Source of the DNA: Bordetella parapertussis | GTDB taxonomy: Bacteria; Pseudomonadota; Gammaproteobacteria; Burkholderiales; Burkholderiaceae_B | Length of the DNA stretch: 24,621 bases | Direction: 5' to 3' | NCBI GenBank assembly: GCA_945872285.1 | Contig: CAMBZR010000052.1 | Location: 1 to 24,621, forward strand | Part shown: piece by piece, positions 6,870 through 15,292 of the stretch | Numbering within the stretch: position 1 is the first letter of the stretch | How the letters are laid out: each line of letters starts with the position of its first letter | Translations under genes and position numbers: made by a program | Notes under the pieces: generated by a model | Told to the model about the DNA's origin: nothing | Seen by the model: the letters and a program-made list of their open reading frames with translations, nothing else | Database searches by the model: none

Positions 6870-7885
6870 CAGAAGGTGTAACCCACTTTAGTCTGCACCT
6901 GATCGAGTTGATCCAGCACCCGGAGCAGAGGCTTAAAGGTGAGGTACCGTCCTGTGACCTGACGCACGTATTGATTCACGCGTGGCAGATGCGCCAGGTA
7001 GCTAGCCTTACCGTCACGCTGATCGAGTCGCGCGAAGACACCCAGAATACGCAAATTGCGCTGTAGGCCCATCCACTCGTAATCACGATGAAAGTCGGCA
7101 AAATCTGGCGCGACGGGCAAGCCTTGCTTGCGCGCAAGCTCCCAATAGCGAATCGCCCAGTCGAGTTGTTGGGGCTCTTCCCAAGTTGTGCGTGCGTCAA
7201 AGACTAGCGAGGCCAGATCGTAGGTAATCGGTCCGGCCACCGCGTCTTGAAAATCAAGCACACCGGGGTTGAGGCCGTGCACGGAGTCTTCGCACAGCAT
7301 CAAATTAGGAGAATGAAAATCACGGTGCACGCATACGACGGGTTGGGCGGCGTTGTGAGCCACCAACGCGTCAAACACCTGTTCTAACTGTTGCAAGACG
7401 GCGGGTTCGAGGCTGGTTTTGCAGTGCTTGGTGACGTACCACTCAATAAAAAGACTCAACTCGTCTTTTAAACGCTTGGCGTCATAACGAGGCAAGCCAT
7501 GGTGGTCAGCGGTTTGCAACTGCACTAAAGCGCTGAGGGCATCGCGATACAGGAGTTGACACTCGGTGTCGGTCAGCCCCTGTTGAATTTTGGCGTAATA
7601 CGTTGTTGGCCCGAGGTCAGACAATAGTAAAAATCCCTGAGTCAAATCTTGCGCTAGTATCTTTGGCACATTCAGCTTCACCGCGGCCAGCCGCCCCGCC
7701 ACCTCGACAAAAGGCTGGCAGTTTTCCTGGGGCGGAGGGGCATCCATCACGATCAGGGTGCCAGCACGCGCCCGAATTCTGAAATAACGTCTGAAACTTG
7801 CATCACTCGAGGCGGGTGCCAACGAGTCGCTTTGCAAACCAAGATCGGCGTTCAGCGTGGCTAACCATCTGAGCAATAAAGACAT
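6869..7885 (-). CDS. amgK: N-acetylmuramate/N-acetylglucosamine kinase
   Basis: A phosphotransferase of the aminoglycoside-kinase fold that phosphorylates MurNAc (and GlcNAc) at the anomeric carbon, feeding MurU. The Brenner-type catalytic motif HRDFHSPN is at 187-194 and the metal-binding LDFQDA at 210-215. A small N-lobe (SDASFRRYFRIRA) is also typical. I use ATG 7885, giving 338 residues, because it matches the roughly 340-residue family length and the usual N-terminus. A TTG at 7981 would add 32 residues and does have AGGAG 5 nt upstream, and an ATG at 7918 is also in frame, so the start is uncertain. The gene diverges from lptD and leads an operon with murU and the DUF6776-like gene. Confidence 0.87.
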   Translation of the reverse strand: MSLLLRWLATLNADLGLQSDSLAPASSDASFRRYFRIRARAGTLIVMDAPPPQENCQPFVEVAGRLAAVKLNVPKILAQDLTQGFLLLSDLGPTTYYAKIQQGLTDTECQLLYRDALSALVQLQTADHHGLPRYDAKRLKDELSLFIEWYVTKHCKTSLEPAVLQQLEQVFDALVAHNAAQPVVCVHRDFHSPNLMLCEDSVHGLNPGVLDFQDAVAGPITYDLASLVFDARTTWEEPQQLDWAIRYWELARKQGLPVAPDFADFHRDYEWMGLQRNLRILGVFARLDQRDGKASYLAHLPRVNQYVRQVTGRYLTFKPLLRVLDQLDQVQTKVGYTF

Positions 7886-7997
7886 TCTTGGATCTGTCGG
7901 GTGTGTCGGCAAGGTCATGGGCAGGTCAGTGGTTCGAGAAAGGGGAGGATTAGGTGTAAAGCTCGCGCAAACCTGCGGCAAATACGCTCCTGTTCTC

Positions 7998-8003
7998 TAT
8001 AAT
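7998..8003 (+). promoter_or_regulatory. Candidate -10 box for lptD (divergent region)
   Basis: A perfect TATAAT lies 56 bp before the lptD ATG. No convincing -35 is present 16-18 bp upstream. The opposite strand reads TATTAT over the same bases and could serve amgK if that gene starts at 7885 or 7918, so the divergent operons may share overlapping promoters here. Confidence 0.4.
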
Positions 8004-8059
8004 ACTGGCTGTCGGTGCCTTTTTAAGCAAAGGGCGCTAGGGCACGCTTGCCATTTGCT

Positions 8060-10483
8060 ATGTCGATTCAGGTGATTCTTTCAAACGTGCGTATCGTTTA
8101 TTGGTTGTTGCTGCTGTTGTTGGGTGTCGCGAATGCGCAGACGCCTGGCGTGTCTGCGCCAAGCCCCCAAGCCACACCAAACGCTGAAAACCTCTTGGTA
8201 CCGGGCCTGAGGGTGTCGTCGCGCCTCGGTCGCACGACGGCCTCAGACAAAACGATGCCGATGTTTATCGAAGCCGCGCAGCTGCAGGGTGACGGCCAAA
8301 ATAATCTCCAAATGCGGGGCAACGCTGTGGTCAGGCGGCAAGATGGCGTCTTAAAGGCCAGCATTATTGACTACAACAAAGGCACGGGCGTGATGGATGC
8401 CCAGATTCACGCGCGGCTGATTCGCGACGGCAACGTGATTGCGGGCACGGGCATTTTGTATAAGGCCGACGACGGCACCGCGACAGTGGACCAACCTAAT
8501 TTTTGGATTGAAAATGGTGGCGCTGGCGTGGGCTCGTGGGCGGATGTTTACAACAAAAATCAGATGAGCCTGACCGATGTGACCTATAGCGGTTGCCCTT
8601 GCCCGCAGCCCTCGTGGTACATCGAAACCGAGAAGCTCGATCTGGATTTTGCCGCCAATGAGGGCGTGGCGCGCAACGGCGTTTTGTATTTTAAAAACGT
8701 GCCGATTTTGGCGTCTCCGTATTTGTCGTTTCCGCTCAAAAAAGAACGTAAGTCAGGCTTTCTGTTGCCCACGTTTGGCGCAACCAGCAACACCGGTATC
8801 GATTACTCGCAACCCTACTATTTCAATCTTGCGCCCAATATGGATATGACCGCACAGCTGCGTGGGATGTCAAAACACGGCTTGCAATTGGGCAACGAGT
8901 TTCGCTATATGGGCGAAAACTACGGCGGCTTGATGGCGGGCACCTACTTAAAAAACGATATCCAAACCGGAACCGATCGCTGGCTTTACACCGCTAATCA
9001 CATCCAGCGATTGGGGGCTGGCTTCTTTGCGGGCTACAACGTTAGTGGCGTGTCTGACAGTAATTACTTTAATGACTTTGCGACGATGGCGACCAACCAG
9101 TCAACCACCACGTATCTGCCACGCCAGGCGGGTGCCGGTTGGGCCAACGAGTTCTGGCAAACCAGCGCGCAAGTGCAAACCTATCAAACGCTGCGCCCAG
9201 CCGGCACGTCGGTTGCACCGATCTATAACAAAGTGCCTGAACTCACAGTGAATGGCGCGCGCTTTGATTTGGGCGGTTTTGATGTTCAGACCGTAAATAC
9301 CATTACCCGTTTTGAAATGCCGCTCGATCAGCGGTTTCCGTACGGGCCCGGCGGCTCACTGCGTTACAAGCCCGATGGCTCGCGCGCCACGTCATACTCC
9401 TCGATCTCATATCCGATCGTGCGGCCCGGCTGGTACATCACACCAAAAATCGCACTCAGTGCGACGCAGTACCAAACAGACTGGTATGGCCTTGAAAACT
9501 GGTACGGCTATGGGCAAGCGTCAAACTCGCGCGTCTTGCCGATTATGTCTCTCGATTCGGGCATGACTTTCGATCGCGAAACCACGTTTTTTGGCAAGCC
9601 CGCGATGCAAACACTCGAGCCGCGTGCGTATTATTTGAAGGTGCCTTACCGCGATCAGTCGCAGTTTCCGGTGTACGACACCACGCTGGCAGACTTTAAC
9701 TTCTCCCAGGCGTTTCAAGAGAATATCTATGCGGGTGGTTGGGATCGTATCGCCAACGCCAATCAGGCCACGCTGGCGCTTACCACGCGTTGGTTGGATC
9801 AAGACACGGGCTTTGAACGTTTTAGCTTCGGCGTCGCTCAGCGCTATTATTTTGAAGATCAAATGGTGACTTTGCCCTTTGAGGTGCCCCGCACCAATAC
9901 AAAATCTCAAATATTGATTGGTACTAGCGCTGCGCTGACCGACAAAATTAGTACGACCGCGGTATTTCAATACGACCCATACCAAAGTCAGTGGAATCGC
10001 GCGCAGGTGGTTGCCCGCTGGCGGCCCCAGCGTCTGGCGATGCTGGCGCTTTCATATCGGTATCAGATTAACCCTCCTTCGCTGGCGTTGTATCAGGCGC
10101 AGGGTCAAAACCAGATCAGTGGCTCGTTTCAGTGGCCGTTGGCAAAAAAATGGTATACCGTGGGTCGCGTCGATTATTCGTTTAACCGCGTTTACGCGCA
10201 AAGTATTCTCGATCCGAGCGTCACGGTATCCATGCCTAAAGTTACACAAGGCGTGCTGGGGGTCGAGTACAAAGGCGATTGTTGCTGGTCAGGACGCGTA
10301 GTTTTTCAACGTTATGTCGTCAGTGCAGATCAAACCAATTCGGCAGTATTTTTTCAGCTTGAACTCGGTGGCATTGGTAACTTAGGGCAAAACCCGATGG
10401 CCATTATTGGCAGAGCGATTCCGGGTTACGAGGCAGTCACCCCTGCGGTACCCAATGTCAGTAAATTTGAAAGGTACGAATAA
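8060..10483 (+). CDS. lptD: LPS-assembly outer membrane protein LptD
   Basis: A 807-residue outer-membrane barrel protein that, with LptE, inserts LPS into the outer leaflet. It starts with a signal peptide (hydrophobic LLLLLLGVANA before AQTPG), then the periplasmic OstA/LptA-like jellyroll (about 65-220; e.g. RGNAVVRRQDGVLKASIIDY), then a long beta-barrel with alternating aromatic strands. Cysteines occur as C179-P-C181 after the jellyroll and as the adjacent pair C741-C742 near the C-terminus, matching the inter-domain disulfide partners known in E. coli LptD. I see no N-terminal partner like E. coli Cys31. I chose ATG 8060; a TTG at 8048 is in frame but adds little. Its stop overlaps the surA ATG by one base, so lptD and surA are coupled. 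Confidence 0.96.
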   Translation: MSIQVILSNVRIVYWLLLLLLGVANAQTPGVSAPSPQATPNAENLLVPGLRVSSRLGRTTASDKTMPMFIEAAQLQGDGQNNLQMRGNAVVRRQDGVLKASIIDYNKGTGVMDAQIHARLIRDGNVIAGTGILYKADDGTATVDQPNFWIENGGAGVGSWADVYNKNQMSLTDVTYSGCPCPQPSWYIETEKLDLDFAANEGVARNGVLYFKNVPILASPYLSFPLKKERKSGFLLPTFGATSNTGIDYSQPYYFNLAPNMDMTAQLRGMSKHGLQLGNEFRYMGENYGGLMAGTYLKNDIQTGTDRWLYTANHIQRLGAGFFAGYNVSGVSDSNYFNDFATMATNQSTTTYLPRQAGAGWANEFWQTSAQVQTYQTLRPAGTSVAPIYNKVPELTVNGARFDLGGFDVQTVNTITRFEMPLDQRFPYGPGGSLRYKPDGSRATSYSSISYPIVRPGWYITPKIALSATQYQTDWYGLENWYGYGQASNSRVLPIMSLDSGMTFDRETTFFGKPAMQTLEPRAYYLKVPYRDQSQFPVYDTTLADFNFSQAFQENIYAGGWDRIANANQATLALTTRWLDQDTGFERFSFGVAQRYYFEDQMVTLPFEVPRTNTKSQILIGTSAALTDKISTTAVFQYDPYQSQWNRAQVVARWRPQRLAMLALSYRYQINPPSLALYQAQGQNQISGSFQWPLAKKWYTVGRVDYSFNRVYAQSILDPSVTVSMPKVTQGVLGVEYKGDCCWSGRVVFQRYVVSADQTNSAVFFQLELGGIGNLGQNPMAIIGRAIPGYEAVTPAVPNVSKFERYE

Positions 10484-12030
10484 TGTTCGGCGTCACTTGT
10501 TATCGTAAGTCCCTCGCTGTAGTGCTCTGCGGTTTTTTTATTTTTGGGTCGCTGACCGTTCATGCCCAGATCAATAACTTAGGCAGCGCGCGCCCAAACG
10601 CGGCCACCAAGCAGGGCGCAACACCACCATCCGGCGTACAAGAGGTCGATGGCATCGTCGCGGTTGTGAACAAAGACGTGATCACGCGCGGTGAGCTTGA
10701 CGCCCGCGTCAGACAAGTGAAGGCCGACCTTGCGCGTCAGCGAACTCAGGGTCCGCCCGATGAGTTACTGCAATCTCAGTTGCTGCAACGTTTGATCACC
10801 GAGCGCCTGCTTGAGCAAGAGGCTAAACGTTTTAAGGTTGAACTCACCGAGCCGCTTTTGCAGGCAGCGATTGAAGACATTGCACGGCGCAATAAGGTAA
10901 GCGTGGCCCAAATGCGTCAGCAAGTTGAGGGGTCTGGTGTCACTTGGGCCAACTATTCAACCTTGATTCGGCAAGAGGTCTTGGTTGATCGTCTTCGTCA
11001 ACGTGTGGTCGACAGCACGATTCTGGTCACCGACGCCGAAGTCGACGCGTTTTTGCGCGAACAAAAAGCCCGCCAAACAGGCGGATTGCTGTCAAGCGCA
11101 CCAACTGCGATGACAGCGCCTCCACCCCCACCGCCTCCCAAGCCTCGGGCGATGCCCGTTCAACCCGCCGTCATGGGTTTGGCGCAGATTTTAGTGCGCG
11201 TGCCTGAAGACTCAACCGAAACTGAAGTCAAAGCCCTGCGTAACAAGGCCCAAACTTTGTTAGCGCGTTTGCGCAAAGGAGAAAGCTTCGAAGCACTGGC
11301 TCAAGCAAGCTCTGAGGGCCCAGAGGCCAGTCGTGGCGGCGATATGGGTGGGCGTCTGGTAAAAGACTGGCCCGACTTATTTTTGAAGGCCGTGGCCGGT
11401 GTGCCTGACGGCCAAATTAGTAACATTTTTCAAAGTGGTAACGGCTTTCATATCCTGAAGGTGCTTGGCCGCGCCGGTGGTGCGCCTGCTCCCGAACCTG
11501 TTGCGCAGGCAGCACCCCCGCCAGCACAAGGTACCGGTATTGCGGCGCCGACTGGGCCGATGATGGTTGAGCAAACGCGTGCCCGGCATATCCTGATCAA
11601 GACGACAGCGGTGATGTCGTCGGAGCTGGCCAAGCAAAGACTCGATCAGGTCAGAGAACGCATCAGCAGTGGGCAAGACTCTTTTTCTGATCTGGCAAAA
11701 CGTTTTTCAAACGACTCCTCAGCCCCACAAGGCGGTTCTCTCGGTTGGTTGAACCCGGGCGAAACCGTTCCGCAGTTTGAAAATGCGATGAAAGCGCTCA
11801 AGATCGGCGAAGTCAGTCAACCTGTCGAAACAACTTTTGGCTGGCACTTGATTGTGGTTGACGAGCGTCGTACCCAAGACATGGCAGAGCAATATCAGCG
11901 TAACCAAGTTCGGCAGCGCCTGTTTGCACAACGCTCAGCGGCCACGTTCGAGACTTGGCTGCAGCAGGTGCGCAACCAGTCCTACATTGACAATCGTCTT
12001 GAAAAGAATCAACGTCAGGCGAAGGATTAG
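10483..12030 (+). CDS. surA: Periplasmic chaperone / peptidyl-prolyl isomerase SurA
   Basis: A 515-residue periplasmic chaperone for outer-membrane proteins, LptD being a classic client. A signal peptide ends near 28 (VHAQ). The SurA N-terminal domain runs about 54-200 (GIVAVVNKDVITRGELDARV). Two parvulin domains follow: about 230-330 (QILVRV...GFHILKVLG) and about 365-462 (RARHILIKT...GWHLIVVDERR), then a C-terminal helix. Two Pro/Ala-rich linkers stand out: a run of seven prolines at 213-219 before the first parvulin domain and a Pro/Ala stretch (334-358) between the two. E. coli SurA is about 430 residues, and the linkers account for much of the difference. ATG 10483 is preceded by AAGG. 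Confidence 0.95.
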   Translation: MFGVTCYRKSLAVVLCGFFIFGSLTVHAQINNLGSARPNAATKQGATPPSGVQEVDGIVAVVNKDVITRGELDARVRQVKADLARQRTQGPPDELLQSQLLQRLITERLLEQEAKRFKVELTEPLLQAAIEDIARRNKVSVAQMRQQVEGSGVTWANYSTLIRQEVLVDRLRQRVVDSTILVTDAEVDAFLREQKARQTGGLLSSAPTAMTAPPPPPPPKPRAMPVQPAVMGLAQILVRVPEDSTETEVKALRNKAQTLLARLRKGESFEALAQASSEGPEASRGGDMGGRLVKDWPDLFLKAVAGVPDGQISNIFQSGNGFHILKVLGRAGGAPAPEPVAQAAPPPAQGTGIAAPTGPMMVEQTRARHILIKTTAVMSSELAKQRLDQVRERISSGQDSFSDLAKRFSNDSSAPQGGSLGWLNPGETVPQFENAMKALKIGEVSQPVETTFGWHLIVVDERRTQDMAEQYQRNQVRQRLFAQRSAATFETWLQQVRNQSYIDNRLEKNQRQAKD

Positions 12031-12033
12031 CGC

Positions 12034-12819
12034 GTGCGAGCGCATCAGGCGCGTAAGCGGTTTGGGCAGAATTTTTTAGTTGACCTAGGGGTGATTGAGG
12101 CCATCATACGGGCGATTGATCCCGCCCCCGATGATCGGATGCTTGAGATTGGTCCTGGTTTGGCTGCCCTCACGGCGCCTCTGCTTGAAAAGCTCAACGC
12201 TTTAACCGTGATTGAGCTCGATCGCGATTTAGCGTCGCGCTTGCGCCAGCGTTTTTCTGAGTCGCAACTGTCGATTGTGCAGGCCGATGTGTTGACGGTT
12301 GACTTGACGCAGTTTGGACACAACTTACGCCTTGTCGGTAACTTGCCTTACAACATTTCAAGCCCGTTACTGTTTACCTTGATCGAGTATGCAGACCAAA
12401 TCATCGATCAGCACTTTATGCTGCAGCGTGAGGTGGTCGACCGGATGGTCGCTCAACCCGGGTCCGGCGATTACAGTCGTTTGTCGGTGATGCTGCAGTA
12501 TCGTTACGCGATCAAAAAAATCTTTGAAGTGGCGCCAGAGGCGTTTGACCCTGCGCCACGGGTTACGTCCTCAATCGTTCGCATGGCGCCGTTGGGCCAG
12601 GCGAGGGTTCGGGCCGTCGATGAAAGCTTGTTCGCAGCCGTGGTCATGCGTGCGTTTTCGCAGCGCCGCAAGATGTTGCGCGGGGTGCTGGGAGCGTGGA
12701 CAGCACTGATTCCGTGGCAAGCGTTACAGATCGAGCCCACTTGGCGTGCCGAGCAGGTATCCGTTTTGAAATTTATTGAGTTGGCTGACGCGCTGCACGC
12801 CGCCGGTGTGCGGGCTTAG
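12034..12819 (+). CDS. rsmA: 16S rRNA (A1518/A1519) dimethyltransferase
   Basis: A 261-residue KsgA/RsmA enzyme that dimethylates two adjacent adenines in helix 45 of 16S rRNA using S-adenosylmethionine, late in small-subunit assembly. The N-terminal [10 protein letters not shown] motif (6-15), the SAM-binding [11 protein letters not shown] (37-47), acidic ELDRDL (61-66) and the adenine-binding NLPYNISSP (103-111) are all in place, as is the C-terminal RNA-binding region ([14 protein letters not shown]). The start is GTG 12034, 3 bp after the surA stop, with AAGGA 7 nt upstream. In E. coli pdxA lies between surA and this gene; here it is missing. Convergent with the glycerate kinase gene. Confidence 0.96.
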   Translation: MRAHQARKRFGQNFLVDLGVIEAIIRAIDPAPDDRMLEIGPGLAALTAPLLEKLNALTVIELDRDLASRLRQRFSESQLSIVQADVLTVDLTQFGHNLRLVGNLPYNISSPLLFTLIEYADQIIDQHFMLQREVVDRMVAQPGSGDYSRLSVMLQYRYAIKKIFEVAPEAFDPAPRVTSSIVRMAPLGQARVRAVDESLFAAVVMRAFSQRRKMLRGVLGAWTALIPWQALQIEPTWRAEQVSVLKFIELADALHAAGVRA

Positions 12820-12823
12820 CGCA

Positions 12824-12868
12824 ACGCCTTGGCTGAGTACGACGCCTTGGTTTAGTGCAGCGCCCTTA
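12824..12868. repeat. 18-bp quasi-tandem repeat after rsmA
   Basis: ACGCCTTGG occurs at 12824-12832 and again at 12842-12850, followed at the same 18-bp period by the looser GCGCCCTTA (12860-12868). It fills the 46-bp gap between the convergent rsmA and glycerate kinase genes. No terminator hairpin is obvious here. Confidence 0.4.
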
Positions 12869-14029
12869 ACGACGAGATTCTTTCGCAGCAAGCCATAATC
12901 TGAGCACGTCTTCTGCGCGGTCTTCAAGCAAACTCGCAACGTTCGTGCAAGCTTCACTGAGCGTCATCGGTCCCGAGACCACGCTAAAGGCGGCGTGAAT
13001 GCCAGCACGATAAAGTTCTTGATAGCCAGGCCCTAGCGAACCTGCAATGGCAATCGTGGGCACGCCAGCACGTTGTGCGAGCTGGGCGACCCCCATGGGC
13101 GTCTTGCCAAGCAAAGTTTGCGAATCTATTCTTCCTTCGCCCGTCAGAACCAGCGAGGCGCCTTGTATGGCCCGCTCGAGTCCGCCGATTTCGGCGATGA
13201 CGGCAGCGCCCGGTCTGAAGGTGGCTTGCATCCAAGCCTGAGCGGCAAAGCCCACACCGCCTGCCGCGCCAGCGCCAGGCAACGCGCGACAGTCGTGTCC
13301 GAGGTGTTGCGCGCACAGGTCGGCAAAATGACTCAAGGCCAGGTCAAGGCTTTGCACTTGTTCGGGGCTTGCACCCTTTTGCAGTCCAAAAATCGCCGAG
13401 GCACCGCGCGGGCCGCACAAGGGATTATTCACATCTGAAGCAATCGTGATTTTTGTCTGTTTCAGGCGAGGGTCAAGTCGGCTTGAATCAATGCGCGCAA
13501 GCGTCGCTAAGGCGGCACCGCCCACGGCAAGAGGCAGGTGATTTGCGTCGAGCAAGACCAACCCTAAAGCGCTGAGCATGCCCGCCCCTGCGTCGTTCGT
13601 TGCCGAACCACCCAAGCCTAAAACGATATGGCGCGACCCACTGTCAAGCGCGTGCTGAATCAGCTCGCCCACGCCATAGGTTGTCGCGCGCAACGCGTCG
13701 CGTTGAGCCGGCGCAATATGTTCAAGACCGGCTGCGCAAGCCATTTCGATGACGGCGGTCTGATCAGGCAGTAAGGCCCACTGCGCCTCGATCGGTTGCC
13801 CCAGAGCGTTCTGTACCCAGTTGCTGCGACGTTCGCTTTGCGTGGCGCCCAGAACCGCTTGCACAGTGCCTTCGCCGCCATCAGCCATCGGCACGCAGAT
13901 CACTTGCGCAGCGGGCGCTGCGCGTTTGACACCGCGCGCCAGCGCTGCAGCAACCTCGGGTGCAGAAAGGCTTTCTTTAAACGAATCTGGCGCGATGACG
14001 ATTTTCAAAGGGGTTGCCTGCTTGCGCAC
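12866..14029 (-). CDS. Glycerate kinase (GlxK/GarK type)
   Basis: A 387-residue glycerate 2-kinase of the GlxK/GarK family, making 2-phosphoglycerate from D-glycerate and ATP in the cytoplasm and linking glyoxylate/glycerate metabolism to glycolysis. Recognisable segments are KIVIAPDSFKESLSA (9-23), ADGGEGTVQAV (49-59), a Gly-rich LGLGGSATNDAGAGM and the late LTGEGRIDSQTLLGKTPMG, all characteristic. The frame begins with GTG 14029 directly after the gloA stop (TAAGTG). The family's usual first residues, MKIVIAPDSF, correspond to an in-frame TTG at 14008, so either could be the true start. Its coupling to gloA suggests shared transcription from the glyQ side. Whether the product is the 2- or 3-phosphate follows the family and is not read directly. 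Confidence 0.92.
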   Translation of the reverse strand: MRKQATPLKIVIAPDSFKESLSAPEVAAALARGVKRAAPAAQVICVPMADGGEGTVQAVLGATQSERRSNWVQNALGQPIEAQWALLPDQTAVIEMACAAGLEHIAPAQRDALRATTYGVGELIQHALDSGSRHIVLGLGGSATNDAGAGMLSALGLVLLDANHLPLAVGGAALATLARIDSSRLDPRLKQTKITIASDVNNPLCGPRGASAIFGLQKGASPEQVQSLDLALSHFADLCAQHLGHDCRALPGAGAAGGVGFAAQAWMQATFRPGAAVIAEIGGLERAIQGASLVLTGEGRIDSQTLLGKTPMGVAQLAQRAGVPTIAIAGSLGPGYQELYRAGIHAAFSVVSGPMTLSEACTNVASLLEDRAEDVLRLWLAAKESRR

Positions 14030-14419
14030 TTAAGCCGTCTTTTTTTGGACGAACTCGATTTTGTAGCCATCAGGGTCTTCAACAAAGGCGATCACAGTGG
14101 TGCCATGCTTCATGGGGCCGGCTTCGCGGGTGACTTTGCCGCCAAGGGTGCGCACTTTGTCACAGACCTCGTAGGCGTTGTCGACCTCAAGCGCGATATG
14201 ACCGTAGCCGGTGCCCAAGTCGTAGGCGCTGGTGTCCCAGTTGTAGGTCAGCTCAAGTACCGGGCCGTCGCGCTCGTCTTGATAGCCGACAAAGGCATTG
14301 GTGAAGCGTCCGGTGGGGTACTCGGTGTTGCGCAACAGGCGCATGCCCAAGACCTTTGTGTAAAACTCGATCGAGCGTTCAAGATTGCCAACGCGCACCA
14401 TGGTGTGAAGAATTCGCAT
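14030..14419 (-). CDS. gloA: Lactoylglutathione lyase (glyoxalase I)
   Basis: A 129-residue glyoxalase I that isomerises the methylglyoxal-glutathione hemithioacetal to S-lactoylglutathione. The four metal ligands known for E. coli GloA fall at identical positions: His5, Glu56, His74 and Glu122. The length and short loops match the Ni2+-dependent bacterial type, not the longer Zn-dependent form. The ATG at 14419 has an AGGAG 5 nt upstream. It lies in the middle of a seven-gene minus-strand run, 33 bp after the YgjP-like gene and abutting glycerate kinase. Confidence 0.96.
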   Translation of the reverse strand: MRILHTMVRVGNLERSIEFYTKVLGMRLLRNTEYPTGRFTNAFVGYQDERDGPVLELTYNWDTSAYDLGTGYGHIALEVDNAYEVCDKVRTLGGKVTREAGPMKHGTTVIAFVEDPDGYKIEFVQKKTA

Positions 14420-14452
14420 GCTTACTCCTAAAAAAAGAATGGTTACAGGCAG

Positions 14453-15292
14453 TTAAATTTCGGGAATGCCCTCAGGCGTGTGTCGTTGCAGCATCTGCTT
14501 GGCAGTGTGGTAGTCGGGATAAAGCTGTTGCACCTCAGCCCAAAAGTCGTGACTGTGATTCATTTCGCGTAAGTGCGCGAGCTCGTGGGCGATCACATAA
14601 TCGATCACCCCGGGCGAAAAATGAATCAAACGCCAGTTCAGCATGATGTTGCCATCGCTCGTACAAGAGCCCCAGCGCGTCGCGGCCGAGGACAAGCGCC
14701 AGCGGCGAATCGTTAAACCAGTTTTATCCAAAAAGTATTTCAGACGACGTCCAAACCAAACCGTCGCGCGGCTTTGCAGCCACGCTTGTGTCATATCGCG
14801 AATGCGATGGGTATCCGCGTCGTTGGGCAGCGGCAGCCACAGGCTTTGTCCCGCCTCGGGTGCGTCAGAGTTTCCGTCAAAGTGAGCGCGACCATGGGGC
14901 ACATGCGGGCCAGGCACGCCAAGCTGCAAGGTAATCTGGCAGCCCAGATAAGGAAGTTGTCCACCCGATTTCCAGCGGGTATGGGCCATGGCGAGCTGCG
15001 CCTTTCGCGCTTGCCAGTCTTGTAACTTTGCTAAGATCCAAGGCATTTTTTCGATGACGGCTTCGTCGATTTGCCTCAGAGTCACCCAGTTGGGTGCCGT
15101 GACACGCAAGCCCTCGTCAATAATCATAAAGCCAATGCTGCGACGGCGTGAACGAAGCAAAACGAAGCCAACGGCCTGATCACCGTGCTGCACCACGCGC
15201 CACTTGCCTCCGAGCCCCAGCGTTTCAGGGGCAACCAACCAGCCCGGCACGGGGGTGCTTGTGTCTGAAAGCACGAGCTCAAGTTGATTCAT
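14453..15292 (-). CDS. YgjP-like (DUF45/M48-type) zinc metallopeptidase
   Basis: A 279-residue cytoplasmic-type protein of the YgjP/DUF45 family, related to SprT- and wss1-like zinc proteases. The zinc site HELAH (236-240) with the third ligand in NHSHDFW (245-251) is intact, and the family's RWGSC (207-211) is present. No signal peptide is seen. The N-terminal 70 residues are longer than in E. coli YgjP (about 167 residues). Its start overlaps the plsC stop by one base, so it is translationally coupled within the glyQ-gloA operon. The peptidase activity and substrate are inferred from the HExxH motif alone. Confidence 0.85.
   Translation of the reverse strand: MNQLELVLSDTSTPVPGWLVAPETLGLGGKWRVVQHGDQAVGFVLLRSRRRSIGFMIIDEGLRVTAPNWVTLRQIDEAVIEKMPWILAKLQDWQARKAQLAMAHTRWKSGGQLPYLGCQITLQLGVPGPHVPHGRAHFDGNSDAPEAGQSLWLPLPNDADTHRIRDMTQAWLQSRATVWFGRRLKYFLDKTGLTIRRWRLSSAATRWGSCTSDGNIMLNWRLIHFSPGVIDYVIAHELAHLREMNHSHDFWAEVQQLYPDYHTAKQMLQRHTPEGIPEI

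Noticed and set aside
13796..14431. A 211-codon open frame on the plus strand
   Set aside because: It lies entirely antisense to glycerate kinase and gloA, whose family motifs are unmistakable, and its product resembles nothing known to me.
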